A stretch of 64,000 nucleotides of DNA from Micromonospora sp. WMMD961 (GCF_029626145.1 NZ_JARUBJ010000002.1:1-64000), one strand, 5' to 3'. Shown: positions 51,019-60,273, numbered from the stretch's first letter. Program-made: numbers and translations. The notes: generated from the letters alone by a model not told the origin.

Positions 51019-52128
51019 CACGTCCGGGGCAAGGCGGAAGCTGCGGTCATCAAGAAGGTCCGACTCTTGGAACGGGAGCGGGACAGCGGCACGGTCCGCA
51101 AGGCCGGCCGGCGCTGGACGGTGAAGACCTGGCTCACTCACTGGGTAGAGAACATCGCTGCCCCGGCCGTGCGAGAGAACACCCTCGGCGGCTACCGGGT
51201 GGCTGTCTACCGGCACCTCATTCCCGGTCTCGGTGCCCACCGGATCGAACGCTTGGAGCCTGAGCACCTGGAGCGCTTCTATCGCCGGATGCAAGAGACA
51301 GGCAGCGCCCCGGCGACGGCCCACCAAGCGCACCGCACGATCCGAACCGCGCTGAATGAGGCCGTACGCCGAGGGCACTTGGCCAAGAACCCGGCCACCC
51401 TCGCCAAGGCACCGCGCCTGCCAGAAAGCGAGATTGAGCCATACACGGTCGCCGAGGTACAGCGGCTTATGGCTGCCACCCATGGCCGACGCAACAGCGC
51501 GCGGTGGGCGGTCGCGCTGGCCCTCGGTCTGCGTCAGGGGGAAGCACTCGGCCTGCGATGGCCAGACGTTGATCTGGACTCCGGGACCCTGACCGTCCGG
51601 CGCGGCCGGCAACGGCCGAGGTGGGAGCACGGGTGCCGCTCGCCGTGCGGCCGAAAGCACGGCGGCCACTGTCCTGACCGCCGCCAGATACGGGCCGATA
51701 CCGCCGACACTAAGTCTCGGGCCGGTCGGCGCAGCATCGGCCTACCTGACGAGTTGGTGGCGCTGCTACGCAAGCACCGTGGCGAGCAGAACCAGGAGCG
51801 CGCCACCGCTGCCCAAATCTGGGAAGGGAGTGACTGGCTATTTGCCACGCCGACCGGCGGCCCGGTCAACCCACGCACCGACTACGACGAGTGGAAGCGA
51901 CTGCTCAAGCTCGCCGGGCTACGAGACGGCCGGTTGCATGACGCCCGACACACCGCCGCAACGGTGCTGCTGATCCTCGGCGTTGCCGAGCGCGCCGTGA
52001 TGGGCATCATGGGCTGGTCCAACTCCGCTATGGCGGCCCGATACCAACACCTCACCGCACAGGTCCGGCGGGACATCGCCCAGCGCGTTGGTGGGCTGCT
52101 CCGGTCAGACAAGAGCAGCATCAATTAG
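51010..52128 (+). CDS. Tyrosine recombinase (integrase), 5'-truncated
   Basis: A tyrosine recombinase with the complete catalytic domain: Arg in LRQGEALGLRW, Lys in DTKSRAGRRS, HDARH (His-Xaa-Xaa-Arg), Trp in MGWSN and the nucleophile in AARYQHL. A cysteine-rich insert (GCRSPCGRKHGGHCP) is typical of actinobacterial integrases. Recognisable sequence begins at about 51010 (RRHVRGKAEAAVIKKV). Upstream the frame continues to 50737, but that part is the antisense of the broken regulator, so the native N-terminus, including the arm-binding domain, appears lost. Whether an upstream start still makes protein is unknown. It would once have driven integration at tRNA-Ser. Confidence 0.85.
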   Translation, partial: DRRHVRGKAEAAVIKKVRLLERERDSGTVRKAGRRWTVKTWLTHWVENIAAPAVRENTLGGYRVAVYRHLIPGLGAHRIERLEPEHLERFYRRMQETGSAPATAHQAHRTIRTALNEAVRRGHLAKNPATLAKAPRLPESEIEPYTVAEVQRLMAATHGRRNSARWAVALALGLRQGEALGLRWPDVDLDSGTLTVRRGRQRPRWEHGCRSPCGRKHGGHCPDRRQIRADTADTKSRAGRRSIGLPDELVALLRKHRGEQNQERATAAQIWEGSDWLFATPTGGPVNPRTDYDEWKRLLKLAGLRDGRLHDARHTAATVLLILGVAERAVMGIMGWSNSAMAARYQHLTAQVRRDIAQRVGGLLRSDKSSIN

Positions 52129-52263
52129 TTAGAGGGCCGGAGGTTGCCAGTACCAACGCGGCACTTCCGGCCCTCCGAGCACATGACAGGCTCTAAGGCA
52201 ACTGTCGAGAAGGCGACACGAATTCATCTTGTTGAGCCACGTGCGTGGTCATAGCGTAACGCC

Positions 52264-53142
52264 ATGTGGTCGGGGATATCGCGGCTTTGGGAAAGAATTA
52301 GTGGTTCGGCGAGCGAAAACCGGTGGAAGGAAGTAATCGACAACAGCTCCAACGGCTGGCACCCTGATTACGTCCGCAGTCAAATTCTCGACGCAGAAGA
52401 AAAGCTTCACCTCCAACAATTATGGCGCAAGGTCGGCATAGCTTGGATCTTCGTCGGCAACCTCTTACTCGCTGCCGCGGCAGTAGTTGCCGCTTTCTTC
52501 AACGTCGGAGATTTAGACCGCTTCTCAAACCACCTGTACGTAGCACTCGCCGCATCGCTGCTCGCCTCGCCAGTACTGGCGTACTGGCAGTACAAGCGGA
52601 TGCGCACGACTCGCATCCTCATCAAGAAGCTCCACGTGGTCCGGCGACGCACGCAAGCGGACGTAGACACGAACACGAGCAGCAAAGAGGACCCCGCGCT
52701 GCTGGCTCAGAAGCGCTACAGAGACGACGTTCCCGATCTAGTTTCACAGTTTCGGGAGGATGCCGGGAGAACGCGGAGAATTCATAACCGCTTCCAGAGT
52801 ATAATCATTGTCGGCTCGGTAGCCACTTCCGCCATTGCGACAGCGTCAGTAGCCTTCAGTCAAGCTAGATGGCTGACTGTCGCGGCGAGTGCCGCTGTGG
52901 GCCTATCCGCAGGATTTACCGGATATTTCAAGTATCACGAGCGCAGTTTCAATTCACAGCAGACAGCCGACGCGATTGAACGAGAATACGAGGCGGTCGA
53001 GCTTCGCGTGGGCAAGTATCTCGGGCTAGACGAACAGAAAGCGTATGCTCTCTTCGCTGACACCGTTGAGACGTTGCGCGACGAGCAAAACAAGCGACAG
53101 CAGCAGCTCGACCAGCCGGCAGAGGTCACGCGCGAAGAGTGA
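52264..53142 (+). CDS. SLATT/DUF4231-domain membrane protein
   Basis: A 292-residue protein with two pairs of TM helices: about residues 60-80 and 92-112 (IAWIFVGNLLLAAAAVVAAFF, LYVALAASLLASPVLAYW) and about 178-215. After the second pair comes KYHERSFNSQQTADAIEREY and an acidic helical tail (EQNKRQQQLDQP). This matches the SLATT/DUF4231 group, whose members are predicted pore-forming effectors in nucleotide-signalling defence. No partner nucleotidyltransferase is present. It lies between the recombinase and attR, so it belongs to the island cargo. Function here is inferred. Confidence 0.82.
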   Translation: MWSGISRLWERISGSASENRWKEVIDNSSNGWHPDYVRSQILDAEEKLHLQQLWRKVGIAWIFVGNLLLAAAAVVAAFFNVGDLDRFSNHLYVALAASLLASPVLAYWQYKRMRTTRILIKKLHVVRRRTQADVDTNTSSKEDPALLAQKRYRDDVPDLVSQFREDAGRTRRIHNRFQSIIIVGSVATSAIATASVAFSQARWLTVAASAAVGLSAGFTGYFKYHERSFNSQQTADAIEREYEAVELRVGKYLGLDEQKAYALFADTVETLRDEQNKRQQQLDQPAEVTREE

Positions 53143-53189
53143 CGGGGCGCTCTCTCCCCGCTTAGTGCAGGCACCAGAGTCGACGCGAC

Positions 53190-53208
53190 TGAGACCACAA
53201 CTGAGACC
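53190..53208 (+). repeat. Arm-like motif, right copy
   Basis: TGAGACCACAACTGAGACC, 18 of 19 identical to the left copy at 46420-46438, nine bases before the right 107-bp repeat. Same orientation as the left copy. Confidence 0.45.
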
Positions 53209-53216
53209 AGGAAGAG

Positions 53217-53323
53217 AAACGCCCGGCCGATCCTCACGGATCGACCGGGCGTTTCTGCACTACAGAGCGGTGGCGGAGGGATTTGAACCCTCGGAGGGCG
53301 TTAACCCTCACACGCTTTCGAGG
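53217..53323. repeat. attR: 107-bp direct repeat
   Basis: The second perfect copy of the 107-base repeat, 6,999 bases after the first. It ends at the 5' edge of the anticodon loop of the intact tRNA-Ser(CGA), marking the likely crossover site. Confidence 0.95.
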
Positions 53324-53354
53324 CGTGCTCCTTAGGCCGCTCGGACACGCCACC
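53268..53354 (-). tRNA. tRNA-Ser (anticodon CGA)
   Basis: An 87-nt class II tRNA on the minus strand. Acceptor GGTGGCG pairs with CGCCACC, the anticodon stem CACGC/GCGTG encloses CTCGAAA giving anticodon CGA, and a long variable arm and GGTTCAAATCC T loop follow. CCA is not encoded. Its 3' portion forms the attachment site of the island; insertion restored the gene by duplication. Confidence 0.96.
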
Positions 53355-53429
53355 GCCGACGAGGGTACAGGACCGCTGGTTCGGACGCCGAACCGGTATC
53401 GCCCGGGCCGGCCTGGCAGGATCTTTGCC

Positions 53430-54137
53430 ATGAGTACGCACATCGGCGCGAAGCCGGGCGAGATCGCCGAGCGGGTCCTGATGCCGGGCGACCCCCTGCG
53501 GGCCAAGTGGATCGCGGAGACCTACCTCGATGGCGCCACCTGCTACTCGACGGTTCGGGGCATGCTGGGTTTCACCGGCCGCTGGAACGGCGTCGAGGTT
53601 TCCGTCCAGGGCTCCGGCATGGGCATGCCGTCGGCCTCCATCTACGCGCACGAGCTGATCAACGAGTACGGCGTGAAGACGCTGATCCGGGTCGGCTCCT
53701 GTGGTGCCCTGAGCACTGACCTGCAACTGCGGGACGTGGTGGCCGCCATCGGGTCGTCCACCGACTCGAACATGAACCGGATGCGCTTCGACGGGCTGAT
53801 CGACTACGCCCCGGTGGCCGACTTCGGGCTGCTGCGTACCTCGGTCGAGGTGGCCGAGCGGCGCGGCATCAGCATGCACGTCGGGCCGATCCTGGCGGCG
53901 GACGCCTTCTACACCGACCGGCCGGACCTCTACGACACCCTCGCCGACTACGGCGTGCTGGCGGTGGAGATGGAGTCGGCGGCGCTCTACACGATCGCCG
54001 CCCGGTTCAAGGCCCGCGCGTTGACCGTGCTGACCGTCAGCGACCACATCAAGACCGGCGAGAAGACCACCTCGGAGGAGCGCGAGCAGACGTTCAGCCA
54101 GATGGTCGAGATCGCCCTCGACACGATCGTCGCCTGA
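53430..54137 (+). CDS. deoD: Purine nucleoside phosphorylase (DeoD type)
   Basis: A 235-residue DeoD-type phosphorylase that splits purine nucleosides to base and ribose-1-phosphate. Family marks include VLMPGDPLRAKWIAETYL near residue 17, GSGMGMPSASIYAHEL, RVGSCGAL and VEMESAALYTIA. It works as a hexamer in purine salvage. ATG 53430 lies 76 bases from the tRNA gene. A strong terminator follows. Confidence 0.95.
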   Translation: MSTHIGAKPGEIAERVLMPGDPLRAKWIAETYLDGATCYSTVRGMLGFTGRWNGVEVSVQGSGMGMPSASIYAHELINEYGVKTLIRVGSCGALSTDLQLRDVVAAIGSSTDSNMNRMRFDGLIDYAPVADFGLLRTSVEVAERRGISMHVGPILAADAFYTDRPDLYDTLADYGVLAVEMESAALYTIAARFKARALTVLTVSDHIKTGEKTTSEEREQTFSQMVEIALDTIVA

Positions 54138-54158
54138 CCGGGTCGGGCGGTAGGACCA

Positions 54159-54203
54159 CGAAAGAGCGGGATGACGGCGCGATACCGTCATCCCGCTCTT
54201 TCG
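54159..54203. terminator. Terminator after deoD
   Basis: A 19-bp perfect stem, CGAAAGAGCGGGATGACGG with its complement (54159-54177 and 54185-54203), loop CGCGATA. Shared with the end of the convergent ABC operon and probably bidirectional. Confidence 0.9.
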
Positions 54204-54214
54204 AGTCGGCCCGG

Positions 54215-55428
54215 TCAGACCGCGGCCAGCGCCTCGGTCGGCGCGAGTCGGGCGGCGCGCACCGCCGGGTAGAGGCCCGCGAGGCCGCCGATGACCAGGG
54301 TGGCGCCCACACCGCCGAGCATCGCCCAGGCCGGCACCACGGTCGGCCAACCCTGGGACAGTGCGTAGCCCGAGGTGACCAGGATCCCCAGCAACACCCC
54401 ACCGATCCCACCGAGCGCGGAGAGCAGCAGCGACTCGGCGAGGAACTGGGACCGCACCTGACCCCGGGTGGCTCCGAGTGACCGGCGCAGGCCGATCTCG
54501 GCCCGCCGTTCCAGCACCGAGATCACCATCGTGTTCGCCACGCCGACCCCGCCGACCAGCAGCGCGACCGCGCCGAGGCCCAGCAACAGGCCGGTGAACG
54601 CGTCGTCGGTCGCCTCGGCGGCGGCCAGTGCGTCCGAGGGCCGGGACACCTCGACCTCGTTCGGCGCCTCCGGGTTGGTGGTCGCGCCGAGCACCGAGCG
54701 GACCGCCTCGACCTGCGATTCCTGTGCCCGCGTGTAGACGGTGGTCGGGTGGCCGTCGAAGCCCAGGTAGTCGGTCGCCGCCGGCCAGCCGATCAACGCC
54801 GACGTGTCCAACTCCGGGGCGAGGGGTGCGGCGGCGAGGGTTCCGACCACCGTGAACGGCCGCCCACCCAACCAGACCTGCACCTGCGGGTCGGCTGCGG
54901 TGATCCCGAGCCGCTGCGCCGCGGTGGCGCCGAGCACGACCGCCGGGTAGCGGGCGGTCGCCTCGTTGAGCCAGGTGCCGGTGGCCACCTCGGCCCCGAC
55001 GGTGCCGGGCAGGTCCAGCCGGGCCGCCCGGGTGGCGATGCCCCCGGTCTCCGCCGCCGGAATCCGATCCGAGCGGTAGACCTTGGCGTCGGCGACCAGC
55101 CCGGTCGCGGACACCTCGGTGACCGGGCCGACCCGCCGGATCATCGCCACCGACTCCGAGGGCAGTTGGGCCTCCGCGCCGAACAGGGTGTTGCCCGGCT
55201 CGACCGTGAGCAGGTTGGTGCCGAGCGCGTCGAGCGCCCGGTCCAGCTCGGCCCGGGACGACGAGGAGATGCCGACGACCGCGATCATCGCGGCGATCCC
55301 GATCGCGATGCCCAACGCGGAGAGGAACGCCCGCAGCGGACGGGTCCGCAGCCCGACGCCGCCGACGCGCAGGACGTCCGCCGGTCGCAGCCGGGCCGGG
55401 ACGAGCCGGGCCGGGGTTGGCGTCGCCA

Positions 55429-55429
<1 letters not shown>
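54215..55429 (-). CDS. ABC transporter permease (MacB/FtsX-like)
   Basis: A 404-residue permease. An N-terminal TM helix (about residues 34-56) is followed by an extracellular domain (about 60-265) and three more helices near the C-terminus (VALLVGGVGVANTMVISVLERRAEIGLRRSLGATRGQV), the MacB-type FtsX arrangement. It probably exports antimicrobial peptides, lipids or a similar envelope substrate with the two genes upstream. Its ATG overlaps the ATPase stop as TGATG. Confidence 0.92.
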
Positions 55430-56120
<691 letters not shown>

Positions 56121-56124
<4 letters not shown>

Positions 56125-57212
56125 GTCGGCACCACCACCGTCGTGCCCTCGGTGATGCCGGTGCCGGTGACCTCGACCCGGCCGTCGGCGAACAGCCCGG
56201 TCGTCACCGCGAGGATCCGGCTCGCGCCACCCTCGACGACCTGGACGCCGTAGCCACCCTCGGCGAGCGCCAACAGCGCCGCCACCGGCACGGTGAGCAC
56301 GTCCCGGCGTTCCGAGACGGTGAACGTGACGTCCGCGCTGGCCTGGTCGAACCCGGTGAGAGCCTTCGGGTCGGTCACCGCGACTGTCACCTCGATCTTC
56401 GTCTCGGCGTCGCCGGACTGCCCGTTGGCGCCGGCCGCGCCGGCCTGGATGATCGTCTCGACGGTGCTGATGATGCCGTCCACCGCCCGGCCGTCCGGCA
56501 GCTTCACGGTGACCTTCGCGTCGCGCTTGGCCAGCCGCTGGTCGTCCACGTCCAACTCGACGGTGACCACGCGGTCGGTGCCGGTGTAGGTGAGCACCCC
56601 CTGGCCGGGCTGCGTGAGATCACCCACGGCGGCCTGGTGGCTCTCCACCCGGACCTCCCGGTCGGCGTACACGATCCGCCCCGGCTCGACCCGGCCGGTC
56701 TCGGCCAGGCCGAGATCCTCCTGCCAGTCGCGGACGGCGTCGGCGGTGTTGCCGGTGTACTCGTCGTCGACAGTGAACCCGGTGTAGCCCAGCGCCTCCA
56801 GGTTCCGCTCGAACTGCGCGACGTCGGCACCCTCCACCCCGGGGGCGAGAGTCCGGTACGCGGGCAGACCGCCGTAGAGGAGCACCACCTCCTCGTTGTC
56901 AACGAGGTAGAGCGGCTTGCCCCGCTGCACCGTCGACCCGGTCGCCGCCAGCGCGGTGACAGTGCCGCTGAGCTTCGCCGTGGCGGTACGCGTCGTTCCG
57001 TACCCCAGCTCGCCGTCGGCGGTCTCCGAGTCGGCGAGGGTCTGCCGGGTGACAGTGGCGGTGGCCGGCGACGCGCTCCCAGCCCGGGCACGATCGCCAC
57101 CGGCACCACCCCCGAATCCCACCGCGGCGAGCACGCCCACGGCGGCGACCAGCAGAACGATGCCCCCGGTGACGGCGGCTCGCAGCCGCGAGCGTCGGAT
57201 GGTGCCGCTCAC
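56121..57212 (-). CDS. MacA-like efflux adaptor with peptidoglycan-binding domain
   Basis: A 363-residue protein. TM helix near residues 12-32, then a short linker and an unusual adaptor: LSGTVTALAATGSTVQRGKPLY resembles a lipoyl/barrel-sandwich half, and a putative peptidoglycan-binding domain is inserted (VAQFERNLEALGYTGFTVDD, residues about 135-175). The C-terminal part (VTFTVSERRDVLTVPVAAL) resembles the MacA beta-barrel. It links the inner-membrane exporter to the wall in Gram-positives. GTG 57212 overlaps the lipoprotein gene stop by four bases. Confidence 0.85.
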
Positions 57213-57733
57213 CGGCCACCGCCGAACTGCGGCGCGTGCTGCCGGCACTTCTCCAACGCGGCCTTCATCGCCGGATCGCCGATGTTGATCGCGTTGTCCC
57301 CCGCCCCGATCCGGACCCGCCCGTCGGCGTCCGGGTCCGGGAAGTCCGGCACCCCGTTCTCCCGCATGCACTTGGCCATGGCGCGCATCTGCTCTGCCTG
57401 CTCCGGGTTGAGCTGCGGCCCCTGCCCACCGTTGGGCAGCTTGTCCCGACACTTCTCCATGGCGGCCTGGATCTTCTGCTGATCCACGTCCGCCCCGAAC
57501 CGGAAGCCTGGTCGGCCGCCCGCCTCCGGGTCGGGCAGATCCACCCCGTTCTCGCGCATGCATCGGGCGAAGGCGAGTTGCCGATCCGAGTCACTGACCG
57601 GCGCGCTGCTCGCCGTGGCGCCGGTCTTCGCCCCACCGGCGGTCGCGACCCCGCCGCCGTCGCCGCCTCCCGCGCCGCACCCGGGCAGCGCGAGGGCGAG
57701 CAGGACGGGGATCGCCAGCATCTGTCGTCGCAT
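57209..57733 (-). CDS. Lipoprotein with two CMRENGV motifs
   Basis: A 174-residue exported lipoprotein (lipobox LALPGC near residue 19). The mature part holds two similar cysteine modules, ARCMRENGVDLPDPEAGG and AKCMRENGVPDFPDPDADG, each followed by a KCR-type cysteine (EKCRDKLP, EKCRQHAPQ). The pairs could form disulfides or bind a ligand. Similar small proteins accompany MacA/MacB-like exporters in actinomycetes. It is first in the operon, GTGA-coupled to the adaptor, and divergent from the two-component genes. Confidence 0.8.
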   Translation of the reverse strand: MRRQMLAIPVLLALALPGCGAGGGDGGGVATAGGAKTGATASSAPVSDSDRQLAFARCMRENGVDLPDPEAGGRPGFRFGADVDQQKIQAAMEKCRDKLPNGGQGPQLNPEQAEQMRAMAKCMRENGVPDFPDPDADGRVRIGAGDNAINIGDPAMKAALEKCRQHAPQFGGGR

Positions 57734-57808
57734 GGTGTCCGCTTCCGCTCAGGTCCGGCGCGGTTCGCCGAACATGGCAACCAGTGCACGGCAACGGGCG
57801 TATCTCCG

Positions 57809-57842
57809 GCGTTACCGTGAGCGGTTACGCCGCCGTTACCGC
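57809..57842. promoter_or_regulatory. Possible response-regulator box between exporter and two-component genes
   Basis: GCGTTACCG (57809-57817) and CGGTTACGC (57822-57830) form an 8-of-9 inverted repeat, and CCGTTACCGC follows at 57833. Repeated CGTTACCG-like half-sites in the divergent promoter fit binding by the OmpR-type regulator encoded next to it. Confidence 0.5.
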
Positions 57843-57862
57843 GCCCCGAGCACCATGGAGGG

Positions 57863-58519
57863 GTGAGAGTGCTGGTGGTCGAGGACGAGAACGTGCTGGC
57901 GGACGCCATCGCCGAGTGGCTGCGTCGGGAGTCGTTCGCGGTCGACGTGGCGTACGACGGGGACGCCGCCTTGGAACGGCTCGGCGTCAACGAGTACGCC
58001 GTGGTGGTCCTGGACCGCGACCTGCCGGTGGTGCACGGCGACGACGTGTGCCGGGCGATCGTGGACGCGGGTGGCGAGACCCGGGTGCTGATGCTGACCG
58101 CGTCGGCGGCGGTCCGGGAGCGGGTCGCGGGGTTGGCGCTCGGCGCCGACGACTACCTGACGAAGCCGTTCGCCCTGGTCGAGCTGTCGGCGCGGGTGCA
58201 CGCGCTGACCCGCCGGGCCCGCCCGGCAACCCCGCCGACGCTGCGTCGCGCCGGCATCCAACTCGACCCGGCCCGCCACGAGGTACGCCGGGACGACCGG
58301 CACGTCGCGCTGTCCCGCAAGGAGTTCGCGGTGCTGGCCGAGCTGCTGCGCGCCGACGGGGCGGTGGTCTCCGCCGAGGAGTTGTTGGAGCGCGCCTGGG
58401 ACGAGCACATCGACCCGTTCACCAACGTCGTCCGGGTGACCGTCATGAAGCTGCGCCGCAAACTCGGTGACCCAACGGTCATCGAGACGGTGCCCGGGGC
58501 GGGGTACCAGATCCGATGA
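57863..58519 (+). CDS. OmpR-family response regulator
   Basis: A 218-residue response regulator. Receiver domain with acidic ED near residues 7-8, phosphorylation Asp51 (VVVLDRDLP), Thr79 and Lys101 (LTKPF), and a C-terminal winged helix (LSRKEFAVLAELL, TNVVRVTVMKLRRKLG, VPGAGYQIR). Start GTG 57863; GTG 57869 has better spacing to GGAGGGG. Its stop overlaps the kinase start (ATGA). It probably controls the divergent exporter operon. Confidence 0.95.
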   Translation: MRVLVVEDENVLADAIAEWLRRESFAVDVAYDGDAALERLGVNEYAVVVLDRDLPVVHGDDVCRAIVDAGGETRVLMLTASAAVRERVAGLALGADDYLTKPFALVELSARVHALTRRARPATPPTLRRAGIQLDPARHEVRRDDRHVALSRKEFAVLAELLRADGAVVSAEELLERAWDEHIDPFTNVVRVTVMKLRRKLGDPTVIETVPGAGYQIR

Positions 58520-59676
58520 AACGGTTGACCATCCGCGCCCGGCTCACCCTCATCTACGGCGGGCTCTTCCTGCTGGCCGGCATCGTCCTACTCGCCGTCA
58601 CGTACGTGCTGGTCGATCAGCGGATGCCGCAGCCGTTCGGGGTGAAACTGCGCGATCTGCCGGTGCCCGCGACGACATCGGGTTCCGGCGGCGGGCAGAA
58701 CATCGAGATGCTGCGTGCCTTCGTCGAGCAGGCGCAGGACGAGGCGAAGCGCAACGCCCTGGAGTCGCTGCTCACCCAGGGCGGCGTGGCGTTGGTAGTG
58801 GTGTCGGCGGTGGCGATCGCATTCGGGTGGTTGCTCGCCGGTCGGGCGTTGCAGCCGCTGCACCAGGTCACCGACACGGCCCGGCGGATCGCCGGTGCGG
58901 ACACCGCCGGCCGTGGTCTGCACGAGCGGATCGCACTCACCGGCCCGCGCGACGAGGTACGCGAGCTGGCCGACACGTTCGACGAGATGCTGGAACGGCT
59001 GGACCGCTCCTTCGACGGGCAGCGCCGGTTCGTGGCCAGCGCGTCGCACGAGCTGCGTACTCCGTTGGCGCTCAACCGCGCACTCGTGGAGTTGGCGGTC
59101 ACCCGCCCGGACGCGTCGGCGGAGACCCGGCGGCTGGGCGAGTCGCTGCTGGCGGTCAACGAGCGGCACGAGCGGCTGATCGACGGGCTGCTCACGCTCG
59201 CGGACTCGGAGAACGAGCTGACCGAGCGTACGCCGGTCGACCTGGCCGAGGTCTGCGCGCACATGACCGACCAGGCCGGGAAGCAGGCACCCGACGTGAG
59301 GGTGCGCCGGAACCTGGAGCCGGCGCCGGCCAACGGCGATTCGGTGCTGTTGGAGCGGCTCACGTTCAACCTGGTGGAGAACGCGCTGCGTCACAATCTT
59401 CCGGCCGGCGGCTGGGTGGAGGTACGCACCGGGCTGGTCGACGGCCGGCCCACCCTCACGGTGACCAACACCGGCCCGGTCATCCCCGGCTACGACGTCG
59501 AGACGATGTTCCAGCCGTTCCGTCGGCTGTCGCGGGAGCGGATCGCCGGCGCGCGGGGGTTCGGGTTGGGGCTGTCCATCGTCCGCGCGGTGGCCCGGGC
59601 CCACGGCGGCACCGCCGAGGCGCAGCCCCGGCCGGCCGGCGGCCTGATCGTCACGGTCACCCTTCCGCCGGCCTGA
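58516..59676 (+). CDS. Two-component sensor histidine kinase
   Basis: A 386-residue kinase. TM1 is near residues 12-33 and TM2 near 90-108, enclosing an extracellular loop of about 55 residues. A HAMP domain precedes the dimerisation domain with phospho-His178 (SASHELRTPLALN). The ATP-binding domain has the N box LVENALRHN and G boxes NTGPVIPG and GFGLGLSIV. Layout and gene order suit sensing of envelope or drug stress for the adjacent MacAB-like exporter. Confidence 0.95.
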   Translation: MKRLTIRARLTLIYGGLFLLAGIVLLAVTYVLVDQRMPQPFGVKLRDLPVPATTSGSGGGQNIEMLRAFVEQAQDEAKRNALESLLTQGGVALVVVSAVAIAFGWLLAGRALQPLHQVTDTARRIAGADTAGRGLHERIALTGPRDEVRELADTFDEMLERLDRSFDGQRRFVASASHELRTPLALNRALVELAVTRPDASAETRRLGESLLAVNERHERLIDGLLTLADSENELTERTPVDLAEVCAHMTDQAGKQAPDVRVRRNLEPAPANGDSVLLERLTFNLVENALRHNLPAGGWVEVRTGLVDGRPTLTVTNTGPVIPGYDVETMFQPFRRLSRERIAGARGFGLGLSIVRAVARAHGGTAEAQPRPAGGLIVTVTLPPA

Positions 59677-59681
59677 GAACC

Positions 59682-60128
59682 TCAGCGGAAGAAGGCGCGC
59701 AGCACGGCGGAGGTCTCGGCCTCCAGCACACCGCCGTAGACCTCGGGCCGGTGGTTGAGTCGACGGTCGCGCAGGACGTCCCAGAGTGACCCGGCCGCGC
59801 CGGTCTTCGGCTCCCACGCGCCGAAGACGACGGTGGAGACCCGGGCCAGCACCAGCGCACCCGCGCACATGGTGCACGGTTCGAGGGTGACCACCAGGGT
59901 GCTGCCGTCCAGCCGCCACCGGCCGGTCCGCTCGGCAGCCCGGCGCAGGGCCAGCACCTCGGCGTGGGCGGTGGGGTCGCCGGTCAGCTCCCGCTCGTTG
60001 CGCCCGACAGCCAGTTCGGTGCCGTCCGGCCCGTAGAGCACCGCTCCGACCGGTACGTCGTCCACGTCGGTGGTGCCCGCGGCGGAGCCGGCGGGGCTCG
60101 TGACAGCGACCTCCAGGGCGCGGCGCAT
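59682..60128 (-). CDS. tadA: tRNA-specific adenosine deaminase
   Basis: A 148-residue deaminase that converts A34 to inosine in tRNA-Arg(ACG). The catalytic HAE (TAHAEVLAL) and zinc ligands PCTMC are present, with MRRALEVA at the start. The start is uncertain: ATG 60128 gives the normal family length, but no strong ribosome site precedes it; GTG 60284, next to the upstream stop with GAGGAG nearby, would add 52 residues and couple the two genes. The upstream gene is the tadA-associated protein, as in other actinomycetes. Confidence 0.9.
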   Translation of the reverse strand: MRRALEVAVTSPAGSAAGTTDVDDVPVGAVLYGPDGTELAVGRNERELTGDPTAHAEVLALRRAAERTGRWRLDGSTLVVTLEPCTMCAGALVLARVSTVVFGAWEPKTGAAGSLWDVLRDRRLNHRPEVYGGVLEAETSAVLRAFFR

Positions 60129-60273
60129 CCACAGCTCGTGCCGCTGCCGTCGCCCGACCTCGCCCACGTCGGCCAGGCCCTCGTGGGCACCGGGCCCGGC
60201 CCGCCCCACCGCACCGGGAGTGGGCTGCCCCGGCCGGATCGACTCCAGCGACGGATCGGTGGCGTCGGCCGGC

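Larger units (their letters stand above)
46218..53323. mobile_element. Integrated genomic island at tRNA-Ser(CGA)
   Basis: Bounded by perfect 107-bp direct repeats, the intact tRNA-Ser gene being at the right end. The DNA between is visibly lower in GC than the flanks (for instance 32 of 60 bases at 48001-48060). It carries a methyltransferase, DUF262 protein, HEPN protein, HAD hydrolase, broken regulator, tyrosine recombinase with missing 5' end and a SLATT-like protein. There are no replication, conjugation or phage structural genes. A 19-base arm-like motif, TGAGACC repeated twice, occurs near each end. It looks like a small tRNA island, now probably immobile because its recombinase is incomplete. 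Confidence 0.9.
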
